Shown here piece by piece: positions 8,413-17,038 of a stretch of 64,000 bases of DNA; within the stretch, counting starts at the first letter, position 1, and every line of letters starts with the position of its first letter. The translations under genes were made by a program, and so were the position numbers. The notes beneath the pieces are model-generated. The model searched no databases, had not been told where the DNA came from, and was given only the letters and a program-made list of their open reading frames with translations. Origin of the DNA: Flavobacteriales bacterium UBA4422 (lineage in GTDB: Bacteria; Bacteroidota; Bacteroidia; Flavobacteriales_G; Salibacteraceae); NCBI GenBank assembly GCA_002389645.1, contig DGQE01000004.1, forward strand, positions 62,001 to 126,000, in the 5' to 3' direction.

Positions 8413-10016
8413 AATGGAAAAATGAAATAGGGCTTCTCTTGTTTAGCATGGCTCTTTTTCTTCCTTTTCTGGGCTCAGTGCATCTATTTGACTGGGATGA
8501 AATCAATTTTGCGGAGAGTGCGAGAGAAATGCTCATCACACAAAATTGGTTTCAAGTTCAAATTAATTTTGAACCCTTTTGGGAAAAGCCCCCGCTATTC
8601 TTTTGGATGCAAGTGCTTTCAATGAAGCTGTTCGGAGTAAACGAATATGCAGCTCGATTCCCCAATGCAATAGCAGGGATAATTGCTATTCAAGTAATGT
8701 ATGCTGTAGGTAAAAAATGGCATGATAAGTTATTTGGTTTAATGTGGAGCCTTCTCTATATGGGAAGCTTCTTGCCCCATTTATACTTCAAGTCTGGCAT
8801 CATCGATCCGTGGTTTAACCTTTTCATCTTCCTTTCCATATACTTCCTCTACCTGACCGTTGAACATGGACGAAACAAGCAACACCGTAGTGCTTTATTA
8901 GCAGGCATTTTCAGCGGTTTGGCAATACTTACAAAAGGCCCCGTAGGATTTTTATTACTGTTTTTGACATTCTTGGTTTGGTGGGTATTCAATCGATTCA
9001 AAAAGCCCGCAAAAATTTCTGCAATTATTCTTTTTGCATTTTCGACAGCTATAGTGAGCTCATTGTGGTTTGGTTACGAAACCCTATCCAATGGCCCTTG
9101 GTTTTTGGTGGAGTTCTTCAATTACCAATTAGATCTACTTCTGCATCCAGTGGCAGGACACAAACAACCATTTTTCTATCACTTTCTTGTTGTCTTACTT
9201 GGTTGCTTTCCCTTGTCAGTATTTGGCCCTCCTGCTTTCAGCACAAGATTTAACGGAGATCGATTCCATCTTTCTCAATGGATGAAATACTTGTTTTGGG
9301 TAGTGATGATTCTTTTCTCAATTGTAACAACCAAGATTGTGCACTACAGTTCAATGGCCTATATACCATTATCCTATCTGGCCGCTTTGGTTGTTTATAG
9401 AGTTATTAAAGACAGGAATCAACTACCGAAATGGCAGAATAGTTGGCTGCTTCTTCAAGGAAGTATTCTAGCAATTGCTATCGGTGCAGTGCCCATTGCA
9501 CTGATGACCAAAGGCCGATGGTCACACCTTATAGCAGACGAATTTGCAAGAGGAAACCTATCTGCACCAGTTGATATTGGCGGCTGGGAATGGATAGTGG
9601 GTTTGATCTACTTAATATTGGTAGCTTATAGTTTCATGGAACTGAGAACCAATCTTCGCAAAGGAATAATGATACTTCTGATAGGCACAGCCATTACATT
9701 ATTCTCTACCATGCGATTGATTGTGCCAATGATAGAGTCAATTAGCCAGCGCTCTGCCATTGCTTTTTTCGAAAGCCAACAAGGGAAAGGTGTTTACTTA
9801 AAAACATACGGTTATAAAAGCTATGCACACTATTTCTATGGCCGTATAATGCCAGAAAACAAGCATACCATGCCTGACCAAAAATTGACTCTTGCAGACA
9901 AACCGATTATGATTTCATGCAAAGTGAATGAGGAAGAGAAGTTTAAAACTAAATATCCTAATGCATTGAGGCTCTATGAAAAAGGCGGTTTCGCTTTTTA
10001 TACGATAGAAAACTAA
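8409..10016 (+). CDS. Glycosyltransferase family 39 protein (ArnT/PMT-like)
   Basis: GT-C type membrane transferase that uses a polyprenyl-phosphate sugar as donor on the periplasmic side. 535 residues: an N-terminal helix followed by the catalytic loop with D28, D30 and E31 (FDWDEINFAESAREM), then about ten hydrophobic helices and a soluble C-terminal tail from about residue 450. The family includes ArnT (aminoarabinose to lipid A) and protein O-mannosyltransferases. Last gene of the operon whose first gene could supply its lipid-linked sugar. The acceptor is not predictable. Confidence 0.87.
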   Translation: MKWKNEIGLLLFSMALFLPFLGSVHLFDWDEINFAESAREMLITQNWFQVQINFEPFWEKPPLFFWMQVLSMKLFGVNEYAARFPNAIAGIIAIQVMYAVGKKWHDKLFGLMWSLLYMGSFLPHLYFKSGIIDPWFNLFIFLSIYFLYLTVEHGRNKQHRSALLAGIFSGLAILTKGPVGFLLLFLTFLVWWVFNRFKKPAKISAIILFAFSTAIVSSLWFGYETLSNGPWFLVEFFNYQLDLLLHPVAGHKQPFFYHFLVVLLGCFPLSVFGPPAFSTRFNGDRFHLSQWMKYLFWVVMILFSIVTTKIVHYSSMAYIPLSYLAALVVYRVIKDRNQLPKWQNSWLLLQGSILAIAIGAVPIALMTKGRWSHLIADEFARGNLSAPVDIGGWEWIVGLIYLILVAYSFMELRTNLRKGIMILLIGTAITLFSTMRLIVPMIESISQRSAIAFFESQQGKGVYLKTYGYKSYAHYFYGRIMPENKHTMPDQKLTLADKPIMISCKVNEEEKFKTKYPNALRLYEKGGFAFYTIEN

Positions 10017-10024
10017 AGCATAAA

Positions 10025-10050
10025 AAAGGCGCGACTTTCGACACGCCTTT
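10025..10050 (-). terminator. Terminator between the GT39 gene and secA, best oriented for secA
   Basis: AAAGGCG (10025-10031) pairs with CGCCTTT (10044-10050). On the minus strand the hairpin is followed by a run of T, as expected for the secA end; on the plus strand the tail is weak, but it may still help stop the GT39 transcript. Confidence 0.7.
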
Positions 10051-10070
10051 GTAAAATAAATCGATAAGGC

Positions 10071-13000
10071 TTAATCCTCAACTACGCTGAGTATTTCCCA
10101 AAACCCTTGCTCAACTTTTTGCTCAGCCGCTTTGAACTTCACAATCTGTGTTTCACCGGTTTTCAAATCTCTAACCTCTACTTTATCATTTCTTCCTGGT
10201 TTCTTGGCAACCTTAACCGGCTCCTTTTTTACCTCTGCTCTCTGACCAGCGTTGGTTGAAACATTGCTTGCTTGATTAGGGTTCAAAGTAGAGTCATTTC
10301 TTGTAGCAGATGCTTTCTCAAGTGATGGATCAGCTTGCCTTCCTGGCGTGGCATGCGCCTCGCTCGCTTGCTGGCTTGGCAGATTTGCTCTGAACAAGAA
10401 GCCCACAATATCCCTATTGATCTTCTCCATCAACTTTTCAAACAAACCAAAAGACTCAAACTTGTAAATCAACAATGGGTCTTTCTGCTCGTAACGTGCA
10501 TTCTGAACTGATTGTCTCAAATCATCCATCTCTCTCAAGTGCTCTTTCCAGTGAAGGTCTATCATAGCCAACGTAGTTGCTTTCTCAAGCTCAAGGCGAA
10601 TGTTCTTTCCTTCTTTAGCCAGAGCATCTTCCATGTTCACCACTAGAGGCAAGGCCTTCTTGCCATCAGTCAATGGAATTTCTATGTTCTTATACTGCTC
10701 ACCTTGAGTGCTATGTACACGTTGAATAACTGGCAATGCCATCTGCGATATGAGGGCGTTTTTCTTGACGCACTGTTCCATTGCCTTTGAAAAAACAGCA
10801 TCTGTTAATTCTTCAGATGATCGCTCTAAAAACTCTTCATCTGACACCGGACTTTGAATAGTGAGCGTAGTGAAAAGCTCCATTTCAAAACCATCAAAAT
10901 CTCTCGAATCTTGATATTCAGCAACTATTGCAGCACACGTATCATGAATGGCATTTGCTGTCTCCACTCCCATACGTTCGCCATACAACGCATAACGTCT
11001 CTTCTTATAAATCACCTCTCTTTGAGCGTTCATGACGTCATCGTATTCAAGCAAGTTCTTTCGAATCCCGAAGTTATTCTCTTCCACTTTCTTCTGAGCC
11101 CTTTCGATACTCTTGCTCACCATACTGTGCTGAATTACCTCACCTTCTTCAAGGCCCATTCTATCCATCAGTTTAGCAATACGCTCAGAACCAAACAAAC
11201 GCATCAGGTTATCTTCCAATGAAACGAAGAACTGAGACGCTCCTGGATCTCCTTGACGACCCGATCTACCGCGCAACTGACGGTCAACACGTCTAGATTC
11301 ATGACGCTCAGTACCTATAATCACAAGACCACCTGCATCCTTAACTCCTTCTTTCAACTTAATATCTGTACCACGACCCGCCATATTGGTGGCAATGGTT
11401 ACCGTGCCTGCTCTACCCGCTTCAGCAACAACGTCTGCTTCTTTTTGATGCAGCTTGGCGTTCAATACTTGGTGAGGAATCTTGCGCATTTTGAGCATTC
11501 GGCTCAATAACTCTGAAATCTCTACTGATGTGGTACCAACTAAAATTGGCTTGCCTTCATTGCGTTGTTTTTCAACCTCATCAATAACAGCATTGTACTT
11601 CTCACGAGCAGTTTTAAACACCAAATCTTCTTGGTCTTTTCTTTGAATTGGTCTGTTGGTTGGGATTATAACTACGTCCAATTTATAGATCTCCCAGAAT
11701 TCTCCAGCTTCTGTTTCGGCTGTACCTGTCATACCAGACAGTTTATTGTACATCCTGAAATAATTCTGAAGTGTAACAGTAGCATAAGTCTGAGTAGCAG
11801 CCTCAACCTTTACATTCTCCTTAGTTTCAATAGCTTGATGAAGACCGTCAGAATAACGTCTTCCATCCATTACACGGCCAGTTTGCTCATCAACAATTTT
11901 GACTTTCCCGTCCATTACAACGTACTCAACATCAATCTCGAATAAAGCATATGCCTTCAACAGTTGATTGACTGCATGAATTCGCTCTGCTTTCTCAGCA
12001 TAATCGTTGATCAACCTGTCTTTTTCAACTGCTCTCGCTTCTTTGTCTGGAATTCGTTGATCTAAATCTGAAAGTGAATTACTAATGTCTGGCATAATGA
12101 AAAATGCCGCATCATCCCCTTGGTCAGTAATCAAATCAATACCTTTTTCAGTGAGCTCAACACTATTTTGCTTTTCTTCGATCACAAAGAATAACTCATC
12201 GTCAATGATGTGCATTTCTTTACTCTGATCTTGCATGAAATAATTCTCCGTTTTCTGAAGAACGGCTCTCATGCCTGGCTCACTCAAAAACTTAATTAAC
12301 GCCTTATTCTTAGGCAACGCTCTGTAGCAGCGAAGTAATTGCTCACCACCTTTTTTTAGGTTAGCCTCAAGTTGCTTTTTGTCTGGTGTATTCTCTGGTG
12401 TAGATACCAACAATTTTTTAGCCTCCGCTAATAATTCGTTAATCATCTTTCTTTGAGACGAAACCAATCTTTCCACGCGTGGCTTTAACTCTAGAAACTG
12501 CTGTTGATCTCCTTTCGGAGTCGGACCAGAAATAATTAATGGCGTTCTCGCATCATCAATCAAAACGGAGTCTACCTCATCCACAATTGCATAATTATGA
12601 ACTCGTTGCACTAAATCTTGAGTTCGGCTCGACATATTATCTCTCAAATAATCAAATCCAAACTCATTATTGGTTCCGTAAATAATATCGCTTTGATACG
12701 CCTTTCTTCTTTCTGCACTATTTGGTCTATGTTTATCAATACAATCAACGGAAAGTCCATGAAACTCAAAAAGCGGCCCCATCCATTCGGAGTCACGCCT
12801 TGCCAAATAATCATTCACTGTGACTAAGTGAACACCTCTACCAGAAAGTGCATTGAGATATACAGGAAGCGTAGCCACCAAAGTTTTACCTTCACCCGTA
12901 GCCATTTCGGCAATTTTACCATCGTGCAACACCATGCCACCAATCAGCTGAACATCATAATGGAGCATGTCCCAGGTAATTTCACTGCCTGCTGCATCCC

Positions 13001-13484
13001 ATGAGTTCTTCCACATAGCTTTTTCACCTTCAACGCGAATATGTGCCTTTGTATTAGCCAATTCACGATCAAAGTCGGTTGCGCTTACTTCGAGCTCTTG
13101 ATTCTCTTTGAACCTGCGGGCCGTTTCTTTTACCACAGCAAAAGCTTCAGGAAGAATCTCGCCTAGCACGACCTCAATTTGACCGGTCATCGACTTCTCA
13201 AGCTTATCTATTTGCTCATATATCTCCTCTTTTTCAGAAATCTCTTTAGTATCGTCATTTAACCCTTCACGAAGTGCGGAAATTTCGTCTTGAAGCTCTT
13301 TGGTCGCCAGATTAATGCGTTCCTTGAAAGAGACTGTCTTTCCTCTCAAGTCATCATTAGATAAGGCCGCATATTTTGCAAAATGCTCGTTTATTAACTC
13401 AACATTTGGCGTCAAGGCTTTGATGTCCTTGTCACTCTTATTGCCAAAAAGTTTGTTGAGGGTTTTATTTACAAGGTCTAACAT
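10071..13484 (-). CDS. secA: Preprotein translocase ATPase SecA
   Basis: Motor ATPase that pushes unfolded preproteins through SecYEG. 1137 residues, about 240 longer than the E. coli protein; several lineage-type insertions lie in the helicase half. Visible: Walker A region MATGEGKTLVATLP near residue 195, DEVDSVLIDDARTPL near 300, VGTTSVEISELLSRM in motor domain 2, TNMAGRGTDIKL, and the LRGRSGRQGDPGAS motif VI. The C-terminal tail is polar and rich in Lys, Gln and Ala and has no CxCx8CH zinc motif, so SecB/phospholipid docking must differ from E. coli. Transcribed alone, with a candidate promoter about 90 bases upstream. Confidence 0.97.
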   Translation of the reverse strand: MLDLVNKTLNKLFGNKSDKDIKALTPNVELINEHFAKYAALSNDDLRGKTVSFKERINLATKELQDEISALREGLNDDTKEISEKEEIYEQIDKLEKSMTGQIEVVLGEILPEAFAVVKETARRFKENQELEVSATDFDRELANTKAHIRVEGEKAMWKNSWDAAGSEITWDMLHYDVQLIGGMVLHDGKIAEMATGEGKTLVATLPVYLNALSGRGVHLVTVNDYLARRDSEWMGPLFEFHGLSVDCIDKHRPNSAERRKAYQSDIIYGTNNEFGFDYLRDNMSSRTQDLVQRVHNYAIVDEVDSVLIDDARTPLIISGPTPKGDQQQFLELKPRVERLVSSQRKMINELLAEAKKLLVSTPENTPDKKQLEANLKKGGEQLLRCYRALPKNKALIKFLSEPGMRAVLQKTENYFMQDQSKEMHIIDDELFFVIEEKQNSVELTEKGIDLITDQGDDAAFFIMPDISNSLSDLDQRIPDKEARAVEKDRLINDYAEKAERIHAVNQLLKAYALFEIDVEYVVMDGKVKIVDEQTGRVMDGRRYSDGLHQAIETKENVKVEAATQTYATVTLQNYFRMYNKLSGMTGTAETEAGEFWEIYKLDVVIIPTNRPIQRKDQEDLVFKTAREKYNAVIDEVEKQRNEGKPILVGTTSVEISELLSRMLKMRKIPHQVLNAKLHQKEADVVAEAGRAGTVTIATNMAGRGTDIKLKEGVKDAGGLVIIGTERHESRRVDRQLRGRSGRQGDPGASQFFVSLEDNLMRLFGSERIAKLMDRMGLEEGEVIQHSMVSKSIERAQKKVEENNFGIRKNLLEYDDVMNAQREVIYKKRRYALYGERMGVETANAIHDTCAAIVAEYQDSRDFDGFEMELFTTLTIQSPVSDEEFLERSSEELTDAVFSKAMEQCVKKNALISQMALPVIQRVHSTQGEQYKNIEIPLTDGKKALPLVVNMEDALAKEGKNIRLELEKATTLAMIDLHWKEHLREMDDLRQSVQNARYEQKDPLLIYKFESFGLFEKLMEKINRDIVGFLFRANLPSQQASEAHATPGRQADPSLEKASATRNDSTLNPNQASNVSTNAGQRAEVKKEPVKVAKKPGRNDKVEVRDLKTGETQIVKFKAAEQKVEQGFWEILSVVED

Positions 13485-13572
13485 GTGCTAATTTTAATTA
13501 ATTCCCTTTAGTCAATGGCCTTGCCAAAATCAAAACTCTGCCAATTTGCCATTTGAATTTTTCAAAGGGCGT

Positions 13573-13580
13573 CAAAGTTA
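13573..13580 (-). promoter_or_regulatory. -7 box for secA
   Basis: On the minus strand this reads TAACTTTG, a perfect TAnnTTTG, 88 bases upstream of the secA ATG. The -33 element is not obvious. Confidence 0.45.
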
Positions 13581-13618
13581 ATCAGAATGTAGGGGCTTTA
13601 GAACGTGAATATTGAACA

Positions 13619-13651
13619 TAAAAAAAGCTTTCCACCAACGATGGAAAGCTT
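13619..13651 (-). terminator. Rho-independent terminator of the DUF2795 gene
   Basis: AAGCTTTCCA (13625-13634) and TGGAAAGCTT (13642-13651) form a perfect 10-bp stem with a 7-base loop; on the minus strand it is followed by seven T. It lies 27 bases after the stop codon of the DUF2795 gene and in front of secA. Confidence 0.9.
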
Positions 13652-13677
13652 CAGTTTTTTCAGGCGCTTATGCCGCG

Positions 13678-13899
13678 CTAATACTCATCTTCATTAAAAA
13701 AGAAATCATCCTTGGTCGGATAATCTGGCCAGATGTCTTCGATCGTTTCGTAGTTATCTCCTTCGTCTTCCAATGCTTGTAAATTCTCTACTACTTCTAG
13801 TGGAGCTCCTGTTCTCATAGCGAAGTCAATCAGCTCATCTTTGCTGGCTGGCCATGGGGCATCTTCTAAATATGACGCTAATTCTAAAGTCCAATACAT
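13678..13899 (-). CDS. DUF2795 small acidic protein
   Basis: 73 residues, very acidic, ending in FFFNEDEY. The start MYWTLELASYLEDAPWP and the RTGAPLEVVENLQ segment are the conserved face of a protein found widely in Bacteroidota. No catalytic motif, signal peptide or membrane segment. The well-placed promoter (13931-13960) and perfect terminator (13619-13651) show it is a free-standing, probably well-expressed gene. Function unknown. Confidence 0.85.
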   Translation of the reverse strand: MYWTLELASYLEDAPWPASKDELIDFAMRTGAPLEVVENLQALEDEGDNYETIEDIWPDYPTKDDFFFNEDEY

Positions 13900-13930
13900 T
13901 TTTTCCTCTTTATAAGGTACTTGATTGGCG

Positions 13931-13960
13931 CAAAAATATCATTTTGACAAATCTGCGCAA
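13931..13960 (-). promoter_or_regulatory. Promoter of the DUF2795 gene
   Basis: Minus strand: TTG (complement of 13958-13960), 19 bases, then TATTTTTG (complement of 13931-13938), which fits the Bacteroidota -33/-7 pattern with canonical spacing. The -7 box ends 31 bases before the ATG. Confidence 0.62.
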
Positions 13961-14000
13961 CTTCTTTTTTTAAAGAGTTAAATACCTCACATGCAATTAA

Positions 14001-14555
14001 TTAAATACTGCTTCGGGGTTTCCAAGGAATCTCTTCAGCACCCAATTCCATCGTAAGATGTCTTGAAAGAGTAAAAAAGTAGTCTGATAATCGGTTTAAG
14101 TATTGTAAAATCAAATCATTAACCTCTTCGTGCTCTTTCAGGGCAACACAGTGACGTTCCGCTCTTCGACATACGCAACGACAGATATGTGCGGCAGACA
14201 CTGAAGAGTGACCTCCAGGTAGCACAAAGAATCGCATTTCGGGCAAGTCAGAGTCCATGTCGTCCATCCGTTTTTCAAGATAAACTACATCGTCAATGGA
14301 GATCATGGGGAGCTCCATTTTATTCTTTATTGGATCTGCAGCCAATTGCGAGCCAATCGTAAAAAGCTCTTCTTGAATCTTAATTAACTCTTGTTTATGA
14401 CTATCGGCAGATAATCCATCACGCAACGCACCAATGAAAGAGTTTAACTCATCTATGGTGCCGTATGACTCGATACGCAAATGGTGTTTAGGAAGCCTTA
14501 TTCCTCCTAAAATACCAGTACTACCGTCATCTCCTTTTTTCGTATAAATCTTCAT
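14001..14555 (-). CDS. Cob(I)yrinic acid a,c-diamide adenosyltransferase (PduO type)
   Basis: Transfers the adenosyl group of ATP to Co(I) of corrinoids to make adenosylcobalamin. 184 residues. The N-terminal ATP-binding signature is complete (TKKGDDGSTGILGG, then RIESYGTIDELNS), and the C-terminal RCVCRRAER motif that binds the triphosphate and contacts the corrinoid is present. No other B12 genes are nearby, so it probably serves salvage of imported corrinoid for enzymes such as methylmalonyl-CoA mutase. Stands alone; the gene on the other strand starts 65 bases upstream. Confidence 0.92.
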   Translation of the reverse strand: MKIYTKKGDDGSTGILGGIRLPKHHLRIESYGTIDELNSFIGALRDGLSADSHKQELIKIQEELFTIGSQLAADPIKNKMELPMISIDDVVYLEKRMDDMDSDLPEMRFFVLPGGHSSVSAAHICRCVCRRAERHCVALKEHEEVNDLILQYLNRLSDYFFTLSRHLTMELGAEEIPWKPRSSI

Positions 14556-14586
14556 GTATCAACAATATGAATTAATGCGGGTTTAG

Positions 14587-14601
14587 CAAAGATTACATTT
14601 G
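14587..14601. promoter_or_regulatory. Overlapping divergent -7 boxes
   Basis: CAAAGATTACATTTG holds two boxes. Rightward, TACATTTG (14594-14601) is a perfect TAnnTTTG 19 bases before the exporter ATG. Leftward, the minus strand reads AATCTTTG (14587-14594) 31 bases before the adenosyltransferase ATG. The two would compete for the same polymerase site. Confidence 0.42.
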
Positions 14602-14620
14602 CCCGCTTTTAAAAAACTAA

Positions 14621-15538
14621 ATGGTAAACATCAATTATGGTAATAAGGTTGTGCAATGGATAACCTTGGCTCTTTTGGCAATTACTTGGGGAAGTTCCTT
14701 TATTCTCATGAAAAAGGGGTTAGAGTATTTCACACCGCAAGAAGTGGCAGCCTATCGAATTGCCGTTGCAACATTAGTTCTCCTGCCGTTTTCATTACCA
14801 AACTTAAGTGTACTCAGTAAAAATTGGCGGCCACTTTTGGTTGCAGGATTATTTGGAAATGGAATACCAGCATTTTTATTTGCTATTGCACAAACTGAAA
14901 TACCAAGTTCATTAAGTGGCATACTCAATTCCTTAACCTCGCTATTTACTCTAGCTATTGGCATTATCTTTTTTAGAGTAGCGTTTCTTCGATTTCAAAT
15001 TCTTGGAGTAATTGCGGCATTAATTGGGGCTTTGGGTTTAATAGGCTTTGGTAGTTTAATGCAGTTTGGCACATATGCGAAATATGCCTCACTTGCAGTG
15101 ATTGCATCCGCTTGCTATGGAGTTGCAGTAAATATTATCAAGTTTTATTTGCATGAAATTAAATCCGCTCAGATTACTTCGCTCTCTTTTTTGCTGATCG
15201 GGCCTCCTGTTGCCATTTATTTATTTTCTACTACCGATTTCATAGTTACAGTTTCATCCAAGCCAGATGCGCTTTGGGGGGTGTTTTATCTTTCTATTTT
15301 GGGAATTGTAGGTACCGCAATAGCGGTAATTATTTTCAATCGCTTGATCAAAGAAACTACTGCGGTATTTGCAAGTTCAGTCACCTATCTCATTCCTATT
15401 GTGGCCTTAACGTGGGGTATTTTTGATGGGGAAAATATATCCATAGAACAAGTAATGTATATGGCAATTATTTTGGTTGGCATCTTTTTAATCAACTCCT
15501 CTGCCCCGGGTAGATTTTTCAATCGACTTTTCCGCTAA
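14621..15538 (+). CDS. EamA/DMT-family transporter
   Basis: Ten-helix inner-membrane permease of the drug/metabolite transporter superfamily, 305 residues, built of two EamA repeats (about 10-140 and 155-295). The first repeat shows the typical LLAITWGSSFILMKKGLEYF start; the second ends with an ALTWGIFDGE segment. Members export amino acids, nucleobases or other metabolites; the substrate cannot be read here. It is followed 18 bases later by a two-helix membrane protein in the same direction. Confidence 0.88.
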   Translation: MVNINYGNKVVQWITLALLAITWGSSFILMKKGLEYFTPQEVAAYRIAVATLVLLPFSLPNLSVLSKNWRPLLVAGLFGNGIPAFLFAIAQTEIPSSLSGILNSLTSLFTLAIGIIFFRVAFLRFQILGVIAALIGALGLIGFGSLMQFGTYAKYASLAVIASACYGVAVNIIKFYLHEIKSAQITSLSFLLIGPPVAIYLFSTTDFIVTVSSKPDALWGVFYLSILGIVGTAIAVIIFNRLIKETTAVFASSVTYLIPIVALTWGIFDGENISIEQVMYMAIILVGIFLINSSAPGRFFNRLFR

Positions 15539-15556
15539 GTAAACTTTCTTTGTGAC

Positions 15557-15781
15557 ATGAAATCTCTTAAACCAATTGGCATATTAGCGTTAATCCTTCT
15601 GCTGGTTGAGGCTATTGGCCTAATCATGATGCCAGAAGCAACTGCTAACGTAGCCGAAACCATGAGTGAATCTCTATACCAGAAGTATATCATCATTCAG
15701 ATTATTGTATTTACTTGTTCTTTCATTGCATTTTTCACAGGCTTATTCTCTCTCATTATTGCTATTTTAAATCTACTCTAA
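15557..15781 (+). CDS. Small two-helix membrane protein, unknown
   Basis: 74 residues with two hydrophobic segments (about 5-24 and 46-72) joined by a short polar loop. I recognise no family. The reading frame is free of rare features, the ATG has a suitable position after the exporter gene, and the two-helix pattern is unlikely by chance. Probably co-transcribed with the exporter. Confidence 0.6.
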   Translation: MKSLKPIGILALILLLVEAIGLIMMPEATANVAETMSESLYQKYIIIQIIVFTCSFIAFFTGLFSLIIAILNLL

Positions 15782-15856
15782 AAGAAAGCGTATTAAGCCT
15801 TTCTCTGCTCCTATTAAGCTTCTTGATTCCGATTATTGTTTACTACTCTTAAGGTA

Positions 15857-16099
15857 TCAGAGCTTGCTCAAAATCATCAAAGCAAATAACAGCATAGCAG
15901 CTATTGTTCCCAACCAAGTACCATCAGGCAGTTTACGATCGACTGGCCATGAGATGTAACCATAAAGTGCAGGAAAGCCGAAAAAGCCCACAATTAGAAA
16001 GAGTTCAGAAAAGGGCCTTTTATTCATTCTAAGCAATACGCCTGTAAGTCCTATTGCAATCAGGATAATTAGTCCTATGGTTTTCAGGCTTTTAATCAT
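15857..16099 (-). CDS. Small membrane protein, unknown
   Basis: 80 residues with three hydrophobic segments (about 7-23, 33-48, 62-78) and a polar loop containing WPVDRKLPDGTW. No known family recognised. It runs against the rplU operon, and its start lies just upstream of the rplU promoter. The 75-base gap to the preceding small gene holds nothing else that I can identify. Confidence 0.55.
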   Translation of the reverse strand: MIKSLKTIGLIILIAIGLTGVLLRMNKRPFSELFLIVGFFGFPALYGYISWPVDRKLPDGTWLGTIAAMLLFALMILSKL

Positions 16100-16123
16100 T
16101 TATTGATCTTATTCACAATCTAG

Positions 16124-16154
16124 TTTGTTGATAACCCCAAAAGGATTACTTTTG
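16124..16154 (+). promoter_or_regulatory. Promoter of rplU-rpmA
   Basis: TTTG (16124-16127), 19 bases, TACTTTTG (16147-16154): an exact match to the Bacteroidota -33/-7 pattern at canonical spacing, 29 bases before the rplU ATG. The clearest promoter in the window, as expected for ribosomal protein genes. Confidence 0.8.
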
Positions 16155-16183
16155 CGCCCCTTGATTAAAGTAAAATTATAGCT

Positions 16184-16654
16184 ATGTACGCAATTGTAGA
16201 TATAGCAGGGCAGCAATTTAAAGTTGAAAAAGACCAAAAGGTTTACGTTCACCGGTTAGATGCAGAGGCAGGAAAGAAGGTTAACTTCGATCGCGTTCTC
16301 TTGATTGACGACAAAGGAAAAGTAAACATTGGCGCCCCAGCTATCGAAGGTGCACAAGTAAGTGCAACCGTTCTAGAGCACCTGAAAGGTGACAAAGTAA
16401 TCGTCTTCAAAAAGAAAAGAAGAAAAGGTTACAGAAAGAAAAATGGACACCGTCAGTATTTGACTGAAATCCAAATCAATGAAATCGTTGCGTCTGGAGC
16501 AAAGAAAGCCGCTGCTCCTAAGAAGGAAGCGGCTCCAAAAGCTGAAGCTGCTGCTGAAAAGCCAGCTGCTAAGAAAGCTCCTGCCAAAAAAGCTCCGGCA
16601 AAAAAGGCAGCTCCAAAAGCAGAAACTAAAAAAGAAACCCAAAGCGAAGAATAA
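16184..16654 (+). CDS. rplU: 50S ribosomal protein L21 with Ala/Lys-rich tail
   Basis: Large-subunit protein that binds 23S rRNA with L20. The first 103 residues are the normal L21 domain (MYAIVDIAGQQFKVEKDQ, then KKKRRKGYRKKNGHRQYLTEI). It is followed by about 50 residues of low-complexity sequence made of repeated PKKEAA, EKPAAKKAPAKK and similar units, ending in acidic KETQSEE. The tail resembles the disordered basic tails of histone H1-like proteins and may add rRNA contacts. rpmA follows 20 bases later, the usual pair. Confidence 0.96.
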   Translation: MYAIVDIAGQQFKVEKDQKVYVHRLDAEAGKKVNFDRVLLIDDKGKVNIGAPAIEGAQVSATVLEHLKGDKVIVFKKKRRKGYRKKNGHRQYLTEIQINEIVASGAKKAAAPKKEAAPKAEAAAEKPAAKKAPAKKAPAKKAAPKAETKKETQSEE

Positions 16655-16674
16655 GCTTTAGAAAAACTTAAATC

Positions 16675-16938
16675 ATGGCACATAAAAAAGGTGTAGGTAG
16701 TTCTAAAAACGGTCGCGAATCGGAAAGTAAACGACTCGGAGTGAAAATCTTCGGTGGTCAAAAAGCGATTGCAGGTAACATCATCGTGCGTCAACGTGGT
16801 ACTCAACACCACCCAGGCGAGAATGTAGGAATTGGAAAAGATCATACGCTTTTCGCTCTTACTGACGGTGTTGTCAATTTCAGAAAAAGAGTTGGTGATA
16901 AGTCTTTTGTTTCGGTTGTTCCGAACTCAGAAAACTAA
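16675..16938 (+). CDS. rpmA: 50S ribosomal protein L27
   Basis: 87 residues. Begins directly with MAHKKGVGSSKNGRESESKR, so there is no N-terminal extension needing protease removal as in Firmicutes; the short N-terminal tail can reach the peptidyl-transferase centre as made. The core FGGQKAIAGNIIVRQRGT and the C-terminal half are typical. Second gene of the rplU operon, which ends at the terminator at 16963. Confidence 0.97.
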   Translation: MAHKKGVGSSKNGRESESKRLGVKIFGGQKAIAGNIIVRQRGTQHHPGENVGIGKDHTLFALTDGVVNFRKRVGDKSFVSVVPNSEN

Positions 16939-16962
16939 AGCCACGCTAAATCATATTAAAGT

Positions 16963-16995
16963 CCCGAATTTGCCTGCGGCAAATCGGGATTTTTT
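16963..16995 (+). terminator. Rho-independent terminator of rplU-rpmA
   Basis: CCCGAATTTGCC (16963-16974) pairs with GGCAAATCGGG (16978-16988) with one bulged A and a TGC loop, followed by ATTTTTT. Confidence 0.92.
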
Positions 16996-17038
16996 GCGTT
17001 GATTCGTTTCGTAATTAATCTTTTTTGCATTAAAAAGC

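Noticed and set aside
16453..16845. 130-codon open frame on the minus strand
   Set aside because: Antisense to the repetitive rplU tail and rpmA; its Ala/Phe-rich sequence is produced by the repeats.
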